Notes under the pieces: generated by a model
Database searches by the model: none
The model's input: the letters and a program-made list of their open reading frames with translations, nothing else
Told to the model about the DNA's origin: nothing
Part shown: one piece after another, positions 10,111 to 19,454 of the stretch
Layout: each line of letters starts with the position of its first letter
Numbering within the stretch: position 1 is the first letter of the stretch
Program-made: the position numbers and the translations under genes
Assembly: GCA_040754075.1 (NCBI GenBank)
Contig: JBFMDH010000001.1
Span: 102,262 to 166,261 of the forward strand
Length of the DNA stretch: 64,000 bases
Source: Acidobacteriota bacterium
GTDB taxonomy: Bacteria; Acidobacteriota; Blastocatellia; UBA7656
Reading direction: 5' to 3'

Positions 10111-10175
10111 GGTTGAGGAAGCGGTCTTTGACCGCGTCGTTGGTTGAAGCGCAGTCAAAGACCGCTTCCTCAACC
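10111..10175. repeat. Long perfect inverted repeat (22-bp arms)
   Basis: Bases 10111-10132 and 10154-10175 are exact reverse complements (arm begins GGTTGAGGAAGCGG) around a 21-base loop. The arm is longer than a normal intrinsic terminator and has no T-run. An 8-bp direct repeat, AAAATAAG, lies at 10069-10076 and 10181-10188, so a small hairpin-type mobile repeat is possible. It sits between the convergent ends of the repeat-protein array and the protease cassette, where it could also block readthrough both ways. Confidence 0.7.
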
Positions 10176-10316
10176 GATTCAAAATAAGCTCAATCGCAAA
10201 CCGCGCTAAAAGCGAGCCGCACCTGACGGCGCGAATACAGAGCTAGAGAATCGCTCAGCACCGCGCGAAGGGGCGCTTTTAATCGCCTCCGGTCAAAGCC
10301 ACGGTCAGCTTAACAA

Positions 10317-11369
10317 TCAGTGACGGTTTAAAAAGGGAATAAGGGGGTTGACAAATGATATTTGCAGCATCTGAAAAACGCTATCGATGTTGCAGGCAAG
10401 CGCGTGTTCCGCCGGATTGTGTGCGGCTTCCCCTGCAAAATGCAACCCCACCGCTACATTTTTCTCATCCGTGTCGGTGTCAATCAACCAGAGACTGCCG
10501 GAATCCCCACTACCGCTGATTTCTCCCGTTAAAGGTTTTTTGTCAGGGTTGGGGCGAATTTCAAACCCGGCTACCTGGCGTTCACCCAAACTCCCCTGAT
10601 AATTATTTTTAAATATCCCCAGACAATTCACGATTCCATAGGTCACTGCGGTTGTTCTGCCTGATTTCACTACCTTGTCGTTCAGATTTGGAATCGCGAT
10701 ACGCCGGGGAGTGATGTTTAATCCCAAAATATTTTCGTTGATGCCGCGTTCGGAAATGCTGGCTATCGCACAGTCTCCCTCTATTCCTAAATGGCTTCTA
10801 ATTAACTTGCCGGTAAGGTTTGAAAACACCTGGTTAGAGTCGTTTTTACTTGGCTGAACGATTTTATTCCCGGCTTTTCCCTGTTCACCACAAAGTATAT
10901 GCCAGTTGCTCAAAAGGTAAGGCGTGCCGTTTAACGCATCATAAACAATGGCACCGATGGTTCCTGAAAGCGACAAACTGATGTTGCCGACGCTGATACC
11001 AGGGCGTAAGGTGCTGAAACGCGACCGGCGCGAGGGTTCAGCGGCTGCGAGGGTAGGTAAAGGTTCCGGCAAAGTTGCTTCATTGAGGATTTTATGGGAG
11101 AGGCGATATGAACGCGCAACGACATCCGTAGGAATCGCAACATCATCCTGGTCAATGAATGCGGAAGGCAAAGGTTGCATGCCCTCAGCTTCCAGCCTTT
11201 CAATAGATAATTTATTTTTTACGGTAAACCGTATCGCCAGTTCATCTGTAAGCTGGAGGTCTTTGATTTTGTATGCGACTCCGACCGACGTCACATTAGG
11301 CAAATCGAGGTATTTAACCGCGTTTCGCTCGATAAATTCTAATAATTCTTCTTCGGTTTTCTTTGACAT
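10317..11369 (-). CDS. Trypsin-fold serine protease
   Basis: This is a 350-residue protein; its start has GAGGA six bases upstream. The first 100 residues form a separate N-terminal region with a TSVGVAYKIKD motif. From about residue 120 there is a chymotrypsin/trypsin-like fold with an apparently complete triad: His157 in LLSNWHIL, Asp199 in EGDCAIAS and Ser290 in GSGDSGSLW. There is no signal peptide or membrane segment, so it is expected in the cytoplasm, which is unusual for this fold. It is the last gene of the sigma-CHAT-unknown-protease unit, with gaps of 79, 64 and 153 bases. Pairing of CHAT and trypsin-like effectors is known in bacterial signalling and conflict systems; that this one acts downstream of the CHAT protein is inference. 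Confidence 0.75.
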   Translation of the reverse strand: MSKKTEEELLEFIERNAVKYLDLPNVTSVGVAYKIKDLQLTDELAIRFTVKNKLSIERLEAEGMQPLPSAFIDQDDVAIPTDVVARSYRLSHKILNEATLPEPLPTLAAAEPSRRSRFSTLRPGISVGNISLSLSGTIGAIVYDALNGTPYLLSNWHILCGEQGKAGNKIVQPSKNDSNQVFSNLTGKLIRSHLGIEGDCAIASISERGINENILGLNITPRRIAIPNLNDKVVKSGRTTAVTYGIVNCLGIFKNNYQGSLGERQVAGFEIRPNPDKKPLTGEISGSGDSGSLWLIDTDTDEKNVAVGLHFAGEAAHNPAEHALACNIDSVFQMLQISFVNPLIPFLNRH

Positions 11370-11522
11370 ATAACAGTCCTCACTTTTCCAAAATTACTGA
11401 TACGCTGTCGCTGTATGCAAATTGGTTGGGGAGGCGCGGGGGCTACCAACCGGGCTATTGCCCCCATTTTTTTAATGGTCTACTTAAAACGGGTGTTGAC
11501 ACAGAAAATTTCTGGTTCCGGG

Positions 11523-12353
11523 TCAAGGCGCTCGGTTGCCTCCCATACAGGGAATCAACGGATCGCCTTCGGAGACGCTTGCCGTATCGGTCTCGGGGTC
11601 AGGTTGTAAATCAACTTTGTGGTCTTCATCCAGACCTAACGATAAGGCATGGTAAAGTAACTTGAAATCGCTGTGGCAGATGTCATCGGGGATGCAATCC
11701 CGATCAATTTCAATCAAATAGTTCAGCGGGTCTGATGCCTGAAATTCATAAAGAACATTCGAGCCATTCTTAAAAATCGCTTTAACGCCATGTTCAAGTT
11801 CGATGTCAATGGCAAGGGTATGCGCCATATGTCCGAATAAGTCGATTTGTCCGCCTTGAACGCTGAAGGCTCTGCCAAGGCTGACACTCCCCGTATAAAA
11901 AATTCCTTTATTGAAGTAGATCGTCGGCGCTAATTCAGTCGGATCGAGGTGCGCCGAACATTTGCGCCCCAGTAGATCATCCAAATCAACGACCCAACCG
12001 AAATCCATATCCGGACGATCAGATGACGTGACATTGTTTAAATCAGGCAGCGTTCTTCGGTTAAAGGGCTGTTGAGAGAGGGAGTCGGAGCGGTATACCT
12101 GTATCCCCGGTTGAGTAACCCGGTTTACCAGAATTGAAAAGTCCTGATGGTAATCGGGGCTGATTTCGATAAGCTGATTTTTTTCCGGGTCTTTATCATT
12201 CCTGATTTTCAAGGTAATGTTCATGCGGTGATTGGGAGCGTTACGCAGCAAACCGATGTCCGCTTGTGAACTGCCGTCCACGATATTACTGATGAACATA
12301 CCGCTGGCAATGACTCGGATTTTCGGGCAATGTGGCAAGATATTTGTGGGCAT
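11523..12353 (-). CDS. Unrecognised 276-residue protein of the CHAT cassette
   Basis: I do not recognise this family. The start is well supported by AAGGAGA upstream of the ATG. The protein has no signal peptide or membrane helix, appears mostly beta-stranded, and has a central stretch (DFGWVVDLDDLLGRK) and an acidic tail (residues about 240-265, rich in D, E, P and T). Its position between the CHAT protease and the trypsin-like protease suggests it is a substrate, adaptor or inhibitor of one of them. That is inference from order alone. Confidence 0.6.
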   Translation of the reverse strand: MPTNILPHCPKIRVIASGMFISNIVDGSSQADIGLLRNAPNHRMNITLKIRNDKDPEKNQLIEISPDYHQDFSILVNRVTQPGIQVYRSDSLSQQPFNRRTLPDLNNVTSSDRPDMDFGWVVDLDDLLGRKCSAHLDPTELAPTIYFNKGIFYTGSVSLGRAFSVQGGQIDLFGHMAHTLAIDIELEHGVKAIFKNGSNVLYEFQASDPLNYLIEIDRDCIPDDICHSDFKLLYHALSLGLDEDHKVDLQPDPETDTASVSEGDPLIPCMGGNRAP

Positions 12354-12417
12354 GAGGGTCTCCTTTGCAAATTCGCATTTAAAGTAATGATGGGTATGCA
12401 GCTTGCGCCCGTGGTAA

Positions 12418-15400
12418 TCAAAAACCGGCGCATCCGCCGATGGTTACAAATGCTGCCCAGTAATAAGGTGAATGAATTCTCTCATCCGGCGCTTGCAGAA
12501 TATCCAATTGCGCTTGCCTTAATGCGGCTACTGTGGACATGCCGTTTTTCTTACGATATTGATGAAAAGCGATCATTAAATCTTTGGTCGTAGGCGAATC
12601 CACCGCCCAGAGGCTGGCTACGACCAGCGGAATGCTTTTGGCTATAAAAGGGCGCGCAATACCAAGCATTCCTGCTCCGTAGTATCCTTCTACGGCGGTA
12701 CTACAGGCAGATAAGATAACCAGTCTTGGGCGCTTGAGATTCAAGTTGTAGATTTCACCGCAAGTCAATTCGCTGGTTGCGTCCTCTGATAGAGGGGAAG
12801 AAGATGATGGACTTGTCAGTAATAGCTTAGATAATAGCGGGGACTTTTCATGGATAATGGAATGCAGGGCTAAATGAATGATGTCAACTCTCGCCATCTC
12901 ACGTTCAATCGGTTTTTTTATCGCCCGTTTGCCAACCAAACAGGACGAATCGGGAGCGTAGAAACGTTTTATGTTTTCTGCTTCTGTACCGGCTGATGGT
13001 AAATCCTCCAGGTCAGGAAAACGCTGGTGATCAAAAGCCGGGTTGCCAACGCTCAGTAAGCGTTCGTTTTTGACCCCTTGCTTTTCCAGTGCCGCTATCG
13101 AACTGAGAATGAAAAGCGTCGAGCTTGGCGCTACACAGAGTTTGAATTCTTCGAGTAAATATTTTTGTGATGGTTCAGAGAAGAGAGCGGCAAAAGGAAT
13201 ACGATTAAGAATTTTATCGGGGACAATACACAACTGCTTGTTTTTATCCAACCACCCCTCAATGGGTTCGATGAGAATTTTATAGAGTTCCTCAGAGCTT
13301 TGTTTGAGTTCAAGGCGATTTCCTTGAGGCGATTTTTTTATTAAATCAAGATAACCGGCGATGTCGTGGTTTAAAGCGTTAATATCGATTGGCGATTTTT
13401 GGCTTGAAAAATTATCTCTGGAGAGAACCCAAACAATCAAACCGCTGTCCATGACCTGGTACTGAACGATTTGTGCTTCTTGAGGCAATTGCGCCTGGAT
13501 TTCTCCCAACCCCATCGGTTGCACAGGAAAATCCATCTCTGACTCGGAACTGGTTAAGGGAGCGGTTTTGAGAGAACTGGTACTGGCTAAATCCAGTAAC
13601 GACCTTGCCCGGCATTTTTCTGAATATTCAAAGGCTCTTTGAGGATTCCCCTTTATTGAAAATTCATGATCGATGGCGGCATCAAATACTGCCTGCTCGC
13701 TCTCGAAAAAAGAATCGCGATTATTCTGCTCCCGGATGGTTGAACGGTGGCGATCAAAAATGTTTAGTGTGGTTTCTAAAGTTTTATCAAAAGATGAACA
13801 TTCCCCTTGCGCGATGCACGATAACAGTTTCCCGGAGAAAGCGGAGTAATCAAAAGCTTTGAAACCCAGTGACTCATAAAGCTCAATGGCTTGATCATAA
13901 TCCTGGATAGCCGCGTTGTACTCTTTTTTTAGTTTATATAAGTTAGCGCGTTGTAGAAATGATTGGGCAAGAGCGTTTTGGGAAGCTCGTTCATCAGGAA
14001 GCGATTTGCCCAGTTCAATGGCTTTCTCCACATTATTCAGGGCTTCCTGGAAATCACCTTGATCAGCATAAGTCGCCCCCAGCAGGGCATAGGAACGCCA
14101 GATGAATAACGGCGCGTTCAAGTCCCGGGCAATCTGTAGCGCCTGTTTCTGATATTCGATAGCCGAGGTGTGTAATCCCAGTTTACCAAGCGGTTGCGCA
14201 ATGGAAATATAAGCTCGCCATTTTTGTCTGGGTGCGGCTGGAAAGGCATTCAGCAGTTGAAGGTTACGAAGATAAAAATTTAATGACCTGGAATAATCTT
14301 TCAGGTAAAAAAATTCAGACCCTAATTGGTGTAAAGCTTTTGCCTGAGCATCGGGATTTTCTAACTCTTCTGCCAGGGTTAAAGCCGCATTACTTTTGTA
14401 AATGGCTTTAGAGTAATCCCAAAAGGACATATGGGCAATGGCGATGCCCTGAAGAATTTGCGAGGTGAACCACTTGTACTTTTTTGCCACGCAGGTTTTT
14501 AATGCCTGTTCAAATGTGGAAAACGCCCAAGCCGGATCAGACTTTAATAAATAAGCATGCCCTAACAGATAATCAACCAAAACTTCGTCGGGGCGGTCTC
14601 CGCCATTTTGCATGATTGCTCTACCGCTTCGGTAATCTTCTATGGCTTCTTCTATTCTCTCGTTCAGGATATGCTGTTGCCCGCGCTTTAAAATCTCATA
14701 GGCTTGGGCGATTTCCCTTTTTTTTATATGGCTAGAAGATTGATAGAAATTTGCTAAGTCATAGATGAAACAATCCCCGGTTTTTTGTTTGAGCAATTGA
14801 CCGAGGTATGACAACGCTTCAAGTCGTTCCTCAGCCCGGTCTTCCTGATTTTCCAGGCAAAGGTTGAAGTATCCGGTAATTAACTGATGCTCAATCTTGC
14901 CGCCGGTAACCTCATAATTTTGACGAATCAAATCCCAAATGGCGGGGTTATCTTGAATTTGGTAAGCGATGAGAAAATTTTGAAATAATTCTTCCTCGCT
15001 CCTGGAATTTTGTTTACGTTTATTTTGGATTTCTTCAATTCTCTCTTGCGCTTCGCTTGCCCATTTCGATGCCCGGTCTTTTTCGAGATACTTTTGCCAA
15101 GCCTCTTCTTGAGAGGCTTCAGACATATCCATCTCTTGCCTGAGAATCGCCAGGTTGAAAAGGGCAGTCAGCAGAGAGCCATCCAGTTCGAGAGCTTTTT
15201 GAAGATGCTCGAAACTTTTTCCAAATGCCAGACCGCTTTGCGCCGTTTCAATCTTTTTCTCGCGTTCTTGCCTTTTGCTCAGTTTACCCGTTTCCAAATA
15301 TGCCGCGCCGAGATCGCTGTGGATTTTGGCGTCGTTGGGGCTTTTCGTTAAGGCTTTCTCGAAATTCTCAATCGCTTTCTCGAAATCTCCGGTCGCTAAG

Positions 15401-16086
15401 TAATACTCGCCGAGCGCGTGATAGGCGGGGGCGCTCTGCTCGTTGATTGCCGCTTGCCGCAAGGTGATCTCTGCCGCTTCGAGTTTCTGTTTGTCGGTGA
15501 CGGCGTCTTGCGCGCCTCGGGTGGTGATTTTCGGAGCGTATTCATCCAATGCCGAAATGCGCGCTTCGAGCGGTCGCTGTCCGCGATATGCCTCTTTTAA
15601 TGCCACCAGTCCTTTATCGACATCCGATTGATAAAAATAGCTGCGCCATACCAGAAACGTGATGCCAAACGCGAAAATCAATAACGCCGCAGCGCGCAGA
15701 TAATTACTGGTCGCCGCCCTTCTCCACCAATTGACCCGTAGGGTTGACGGGATGATGACCGGCTCTTTTTTTTGTGAGTCGGGCAGCGGTTCATCATCTG
15801 TGACCGGCGCAAGTTCATCTGCCGCGAACTTCCGCAAATTCATCACCAGAGTGACTTGCGCGCGACCTTCGGGCGTGTTCAAAAAAGCGCGCGCGAATTT
15901 TTCACGTTCGTCTGCGGTCAACGTTTCACGGACGTATTCCTCAATCAAATCGTCTTCGGTGAGTTCCACTTCGTCAAAAAATTCTTTATCGGTGAGCAGG
16001 CGTTGCTCGACCCGTTCGCGCTCGTCTTCCGGTAACTCGCCAAGCAAGTATTGTCTGATTAAAGCTTGCTCCTTACGCTCTTCCAT
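12418..16086 (-). CDS. Membrane-anchored TPR-CHAT protease with anti-sigma-like N-terminus
   Basis: This is a 1222-residue protein; GAGGAAG precedes the ATG. Residues 1-90 are an acidic helical segment (QYLLGELPEDERERVEQRLL) like the anti-sigma-like heads seen in acidobacterial proteins, but without the zinc-binding His/Cys set. A single transmembrane helix follows at about 131-148. Tetratricopeptide repeats fill roughly 200-840 (for example YHALGEYYLATGDFEKAIENFEKAL). The C-terminal third is a caspase-like CHAT domain with His1075 in HLALHS and Cys1128 in LSACST, plus the late motif SPYYWAAFV. CHAT domains are cysteine peptidases usually switched on by their sensor region. The gene lies 79 bases after an ECF sigma gene, so membrane-coupled control of that sigma factor is a reasonable inference. 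Confidence 0.85.
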   Translation of the reverse strand: MEERKEQALIRQYLLGELPEDERERVEQRLLTDKEFFDEVELTEDDLIEEYVRETLTADEREKFARAFLNTPEGRAQVTLVMNLRKFAADELAPVTDDEPLPDSQKKEPVIIPSTLRVNWWRRAATSNYLRAAALLIFAFGITFLVWRSYFYQSDVDKGLVALKEAYRGQRPLEARISALDEYAPKITTRGAQDAVTDKQKLEAAEITLRQAAINEQSAPAYHALGEYYLATGDFEKAIENFEKALTKSPNDAKIHSDLGAAYLETGKLSKRQEREKKIETAQSGLAFGKSFEHLQKALELDGSLLTALFNLAILRQEMDMSEASQEEAWQKYLEKDRASKWASEAQERIEEIQNKRKQNSRSEEELFQNFLIAYQIQDNPAIWDLIRQNYEVTGGKIEHQLITGYFNLCLENQEDRAEERLEALSYLGQLLKQKTGDCFIYDLANFYQSSSHIKKREIAQAYEILKRGQQHILNERIEEAIEDYRSGRAIMQNGGDRPDEVLVDYLLGHAYLLKSDPAWAFSTFEQALKTCVAKKYKWFTSQILQGIAIAHMSFWDYSKAIYKSNAALTLAEELENPDAQAKALHQLGSEFFYLKDYSRSLNFYLRNLQLLNAFPAAPRQKWRAYISIAQPLGKLGLHTSAIEYQKQALQIARDLNAPLFIWRSYALLGATYADQGDFQEALNNVEKAIELGKSLPDERASQNALAQSFLQRANLYKLKKEYNAAIQDYDQAIELYESLGFKAFDYSAFSGKLLSCIAQGECSSFDKTLETTLNIFDRHRSTIREQNNRDSFFESEQAVFDAAIDHEFSIKGNPQRAFEYSEKCRARSLLDLASTSSLKTAPLTSSESEMDFPVQPMGLGEIQAQLPQEAQIVQYQVMDSGLIVWVLSRDNFSSQKSPIDINALNHDIAGYLDLIKKSPQGNRLELKQSSEELYKILIEPIEGWLDKNKQLCIVPDKILNRIPFAALFSEPSQKYLLEEFKLCVAPSSTLFILSSIAALEKQGVKNERLLSVGNPAFDHQRFPDLEDLPSAGTEAENIKRFYAPDSSCLVGKRAIKKPIEREMARVDIIHLALHSIIHEKSPLLSKLLLTSPSSSSPLSEDATSELTCGEIYNLNLKRPRLVILSACSTAVEGYYGAGMLGIARPFIAKSIPLVVASLWAVDSPTTKDLMIAFHQYRKKNGMSTVAALRQAQLDILQAPDERIHSPYYWAAFVTIGGCAGF

Positions 16087-16165
16087 TTACACTTCCTCAA
16101 ACTCAAAGTGATAGCTCAAGCCTTTTCATCCGGTTATGGTTTCGGTTAATAAAATATTACAAATG

Positions 16166-16747
16166 CTATGCTGTCAGGTTCTTTAGACAGCCGAATATGC
16201 AGGTTTGCAATTCCGTTTTCAGGCGATGAATTTTTACCCGTAAATGATTGAGTGAAATATTTAAGGAATCGGCAATCTCGCGCCGATGATCAATTTTGGC
16301 GCGATGATTATCTTGAAAATAATGAATGATCAAGCGGCGGTCTTCATTGCTCAATTCATTCAGGCAATGCTCCAGACATTCCCAATGCTTTTCCTGATAT
16401 GAACGATATTCCTCATCGTTATCATCCGGCAGTTGAGGTGGTAAGGGTTCGGGGTCAACCTTTTTCTTGTGATATTCGTGCAAGACATTTTTCGCCACCC
16501 CGTAAAAATAGAGCGCCGGGTCGCCCACATAATTGTCAGCGATGTCGTGGACTTTGCGGCAGACGCGGTCTATGGTTTCATCGGCTAACTCTTCGGAAAT
16601 CAGACAACCGCGTCGCGTGAAAATTTTGATTAAGCCAAAGCGAATCTCTTCATACTTGATGCCCGCGCGTTCACGTTCCGGGTGGAGCCACACCAGCAGT
16701 TTCTCGAAATTTTGATTATCCGAAAAAGATGAGGATAATTTACGCAA
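16166..16747 (-). CDS. ECF-type RNA polymerase sigma factor
   Basis: This is a 193-residue protein. No ATG occurs in the frame before the conserved region and a stop lies 18 codons before the TTG at 16747, so TTG is the most likely start. The region-2 part includes ADETIDRVCRKVHDIADNYVGDPALYFYGVAKNVLHEY. The region-4 part (EDRRLIIHYFQ...HRREIADSLNISLNHLRVKIHRLK) has a helix-turn-helix with the usual ALNIS-like core. The layout resembles the acidobacterial and planctomycete ECF groups found beside kinases or CHAT proteins. It leads the cassette ending at 10317. No zinc-type anti-sigma gene is adjacent; the head of the TPR-CHAT protein may play that part. Confidence 0.85.
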   Translation of the reverse strand: MRKLSSSFSDNQNFEKLLVWLHPERERAGIKYEEIRFGLIKIFTRRGCLISEELADETIDRVCRKVHDIADNYVGDPALYFYGVAKNVLHEYHKKKVDPEPLPPQLPDDNDEEYRSYQEKHWECLEHCLNELSNEDRRLIIHYFQDNHRAKIDHRREIADSLNISLNHLRVKIHRLKTELQTCIFGCLKNLTA

Positions 16748-17000
16748 GTCTGCCCGCCCCGCTCAGTTTATAGTCCCCCCCGCTGAGTTCCGTTAAGTAA
16801 GAAACAGAATTTAAACGCCGCGAATGTTATCTACAACCGTAATCTGAGTCAAGCGGATAATCTGAAAGGTAATTTCTGAAATGGATTGCTCGAAAGAAAG
16901 ATAAACGATTAGAGAGAAATTGCTGATTCATCGCGGTTTTAGTGACCGAGAGTTGGTTCAACATTCATCTCTAACCGTTTAGTAGCCTTTTACAAATCGT

Positions 17001-19388
17001 TTATACTTTAGCTCCCAGTGGTTCCTGAACGATGTTTTCTTCTATCAGCGCCGGTTCACTGGCTAACCTTGGGCGCTTGATGAACACCAGCGCCAGCAGA
17101 TAAATCAATGCGCCAACAATCAACGCTTGATTGAAGCCCGTCAAAATCGCAATCACCAGCGCCGCTACCGAACCCATCACCGAGGTTGCGCCATTGACGC
17201 CCCATGCCCAGGGAATGATTTCCGGCGAATGTTTCGCAAGCAAACGTATGCCAATCGGCATCGGCATTCCCATCACCAGTGCGAGCGGCGCCATCAACGC
17301 AATTGCAATAATGATACGCGCCGGATGCGGCAACCATACCAAGCCGTAAAAAATCGGCGGCAACACCAGAATATAAATGACTACCAGCGCCACCAACGCC
17401 AGAATCACTTTCATCAAAATCGCTTGCAAATTCGCCTGCGCGAATCGTCCGGTTATAAAACTCCCCAGGGCGCTGAAGGTCAAAAGCGAAAACAGAATCA
17501 CCGCCAGCGAATAGACCGGATGCCCTAAAAACAGAATGAATTTTTGAATCATCGCCACTTCAACAATGATGAACCCCGCGCCCAGACCGGCGAAATAAAA
17601 GAGAAATGCCAGTCGCCCGTTCGCCTGACCGCCGGTTGCGCGTTTTCTCACCAGGATCAGCGGCACCAGTATAAATAACACCACCAACACCGTAGTGATG
17701 CCAAACAAGACGAATAATACGAAGGTGCCGAGGTTGGTTTTCTGCCATTCACCGACGCCAGTCAAGGCGCGACCGAGATTTGACGGGCGCAGCGAATTGA
17801 AGAAAAACGGGTTGTTGTCATGAGTCGGATGCACATTGGTTTCAAAAGCGTTCCAAACCGTCGCCGGGTCTGCGGCTTTCATCATCTGCGTAAACACATT
17901 GTCAGGCTGGGTGAGCGGCGTATAAAGCAGTTGAAACTGCCGCTCTGCCGCAAGCTTTTCGATGACGCGCACTTCATCATCAGTGAATTCGCTCTTTTTA
18001 AAAAGAAAGGTTGCCGGGGTGCGATCATAATTGGTGCTGACATCGCGCACCAGCATCACATGGCGTTCGGGATTTTGAATGTTTAAATCCTGCATCATCA
18101 CGCGCGTCAGCGACAGCAATCTGAGCAACTGGTCGGGCGGTTCAAAATACCAGCGTGTCATGGTGAACACTCCGTCTTCGGTCAAGTGATTGGCGTAATC
18201 TTTGAAGGCTTCGACGGTGTAAAGATTGTTTTCCGTGAGCGAAAATGCGCCTGCTGCGGTAGCCGCCCAGGTATCGACCATCGTCGCCTGCAACACATCA
18301 TAACGGTCTGACGAACGGCGAATGAACGAACGCCCTTCGTCAACTTCAAGCTGCACTTTCGGTTGTTGATAGATGCCACCGTTATAAGTTTTAAAGGGTT
18401 CCGAAGACATCACATCGCGCGCAATAATCGGATTGATTTCCACGGCAGTAATGTGACGGGCATCAAATACCAAAGCCGTCGCCACATCGAATCCGCCACC
18501 TGGCCCGATGATTGCCACATTGGCATTGGCATTTTTCAAATGATAAGCCAGTGAATGAATGCCGTTTCGTTCATTCTGATGACGGTCAGTATTGCCGCCG
18601 TCGTAAACAATGCCGGTTGCCGCGTCGGCATCGATTTTGATTTCGATATGCTCATTCATATCGCCTTCAACCGTAATGCGCGAAAACGAATTCCATTTGG
18701 AGAATAAGACCTTGGTTTCTTCAAATCCTTTGGATTTGCGTATGTCAATCGCTTTGGTCGAGGTGTTGTAAATGACAAGTCCGGCAAGCGTCACTGCCAG
18801 CAAAATCGACAGCCCGAAGGCGAGGCGATGCCCTGCGGTTGACCGGCTGAAAAGCGTGGCGCTCACTGCGCCAAGCGCCGCAACGCCGAGCACTGTGTTG
18901 ATTGCGCCGATGGCATTGAGCACCGGGATGAGCAACAAACAACCAAGCGCCGCGCCCGCCAGATCGAACAAATACAAACGCGAAATGTCTTCCGCAAGTC
19001 GCATGATTGCCAGCGTCACCGCACAACCGGCAAAGAAAAACGGCAGCGAGGTAGCTCCATAAATGCGCGCCAGGCGATAATAATTTTCCGAGCCGGTTTC
19101 AAAGGTCAGCGCATTTTCAAAAATGATATAGAGCGCAAACAGCACACTTAATGCAAAAAGCATCGACGAAACGCTCAACCAGAAGCCGGTCTTTTCTTTA
19201 CTCAGTTTATTTTGAATGATGTAGATGAACACGCCGCTTGCGCCCGACCCGAAAAGCGCAAGAGAGATCGCCATAAATGCGAAATGATAAAACATGGTCG
19301 CCGAAAACAAGCGGGTCAGCGACAATTCCAAAACCAGGACGGAAAGCGTGAGCAAAAAAATACCAATGAAAATTTTCGTGCGATTCAT
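17001..19388 (-). CDS. Polytopic membrane protein with spermidine synthase-like domain
   Basis: This encodes about 795 residues. I prefer ATG 19388, with GGAGCC upstream, over the TTG just before it. Several transmembrane helices fill roughly residues 1-210 (LTLSVLVLELSLTRLFSATM at the front). A Rossmann-fold spermidine synthase-like domain spans about 225-500, with the nucleotide-binding motif IIGPGGGFDVATAL and the acidic strand end AVEINP. A second membrane block runs from about 565 to 775. Fused spermidine synthase-like membrane proteins are common in bacteria, but few have proven polyamine synthase activity, so the substrate is unknown. It is not in an obvious operon; the downstream toxin-antitoxin pair reads the same way. 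Confidence 0.8.
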   Translation of the reverse strand: MNRTKIFIGIFLLTLSVLVLELSLTRLFSATMFYHFAFMAISLALFGSGASGVFIYIIQNKLSKEKTGFWLSVSSMLFALSVLFALYIIFENALTFETGSENYYRLARIYGATSLPFFFAGCAVTLAIMRLAEDISRLYLFDLAGAALGCLLLIPVLNAIGAINTVLGVAALGAVSATLFSRSTAGHRLAFGLSILLAVTLAGLVIYNTSTKAIDIRKSKGFEETKVLFSKWNSFSRITVEGDMNEHIEIKIDADAATGIVYDGGNTDRHQNERNGIHSLAYHLKNANANVAIIGPGGGFDVATALVFDARHITAVEINPIIARDVMSSEPFKTYNGGIYQQPKVQLEVDEGRSFIRRSSDRYDVLQATMVDTWAATAAGAFSLTENNLYTVEAFKDYANHLTEDGVFTMTRWYFEPPDQLLRLLSLTRVMMQDLNIQNPERHVMLVRDVSTNYDRTPATFLFKKSEFTDDEVRVIEKLAAERQFQLLYTPLTQPDNVFTQMMKAADPATVWNAFETNVHPTHDNNPFFFNSLRPSNLGRALTGVGEWQKTNLGTFVLFVLFGITTVLVVLFILVPLILVRKRATGGQANGRLAFLFYFAGLGAGFIIVEVAMIQKFILFLGHPVYSLAVILFSLLTFSALGSFITGRFAQANLQAILMKVILALVALVVIYILVLPPIFYGLVWLPHPARIIIAIALMAPLALVMGMPMPIGIRLLAKHSPEIIPWAWGVNGATSVMGSVAALVIAILTGFNQALIVGALIYLLALVFIKRPRLASEPALIEENIVQEPLGAKV

Positions 19389-19454
19389 CAAGAGGCTCCA
19401 TTAAATAAAAATAAAAACGGATTGAAAAAAAAGGCAAAACAGGCGAATTCGTAA

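Noticed and set aside
10317..16747. Type III-E CRISPR (Craspase) locus
   Set aside because: A TPR-CHAT protein and sigma factor are present, but there is no gRAMP/Cas7-11 gene, no Cas1/Cas2 and no array in the window.
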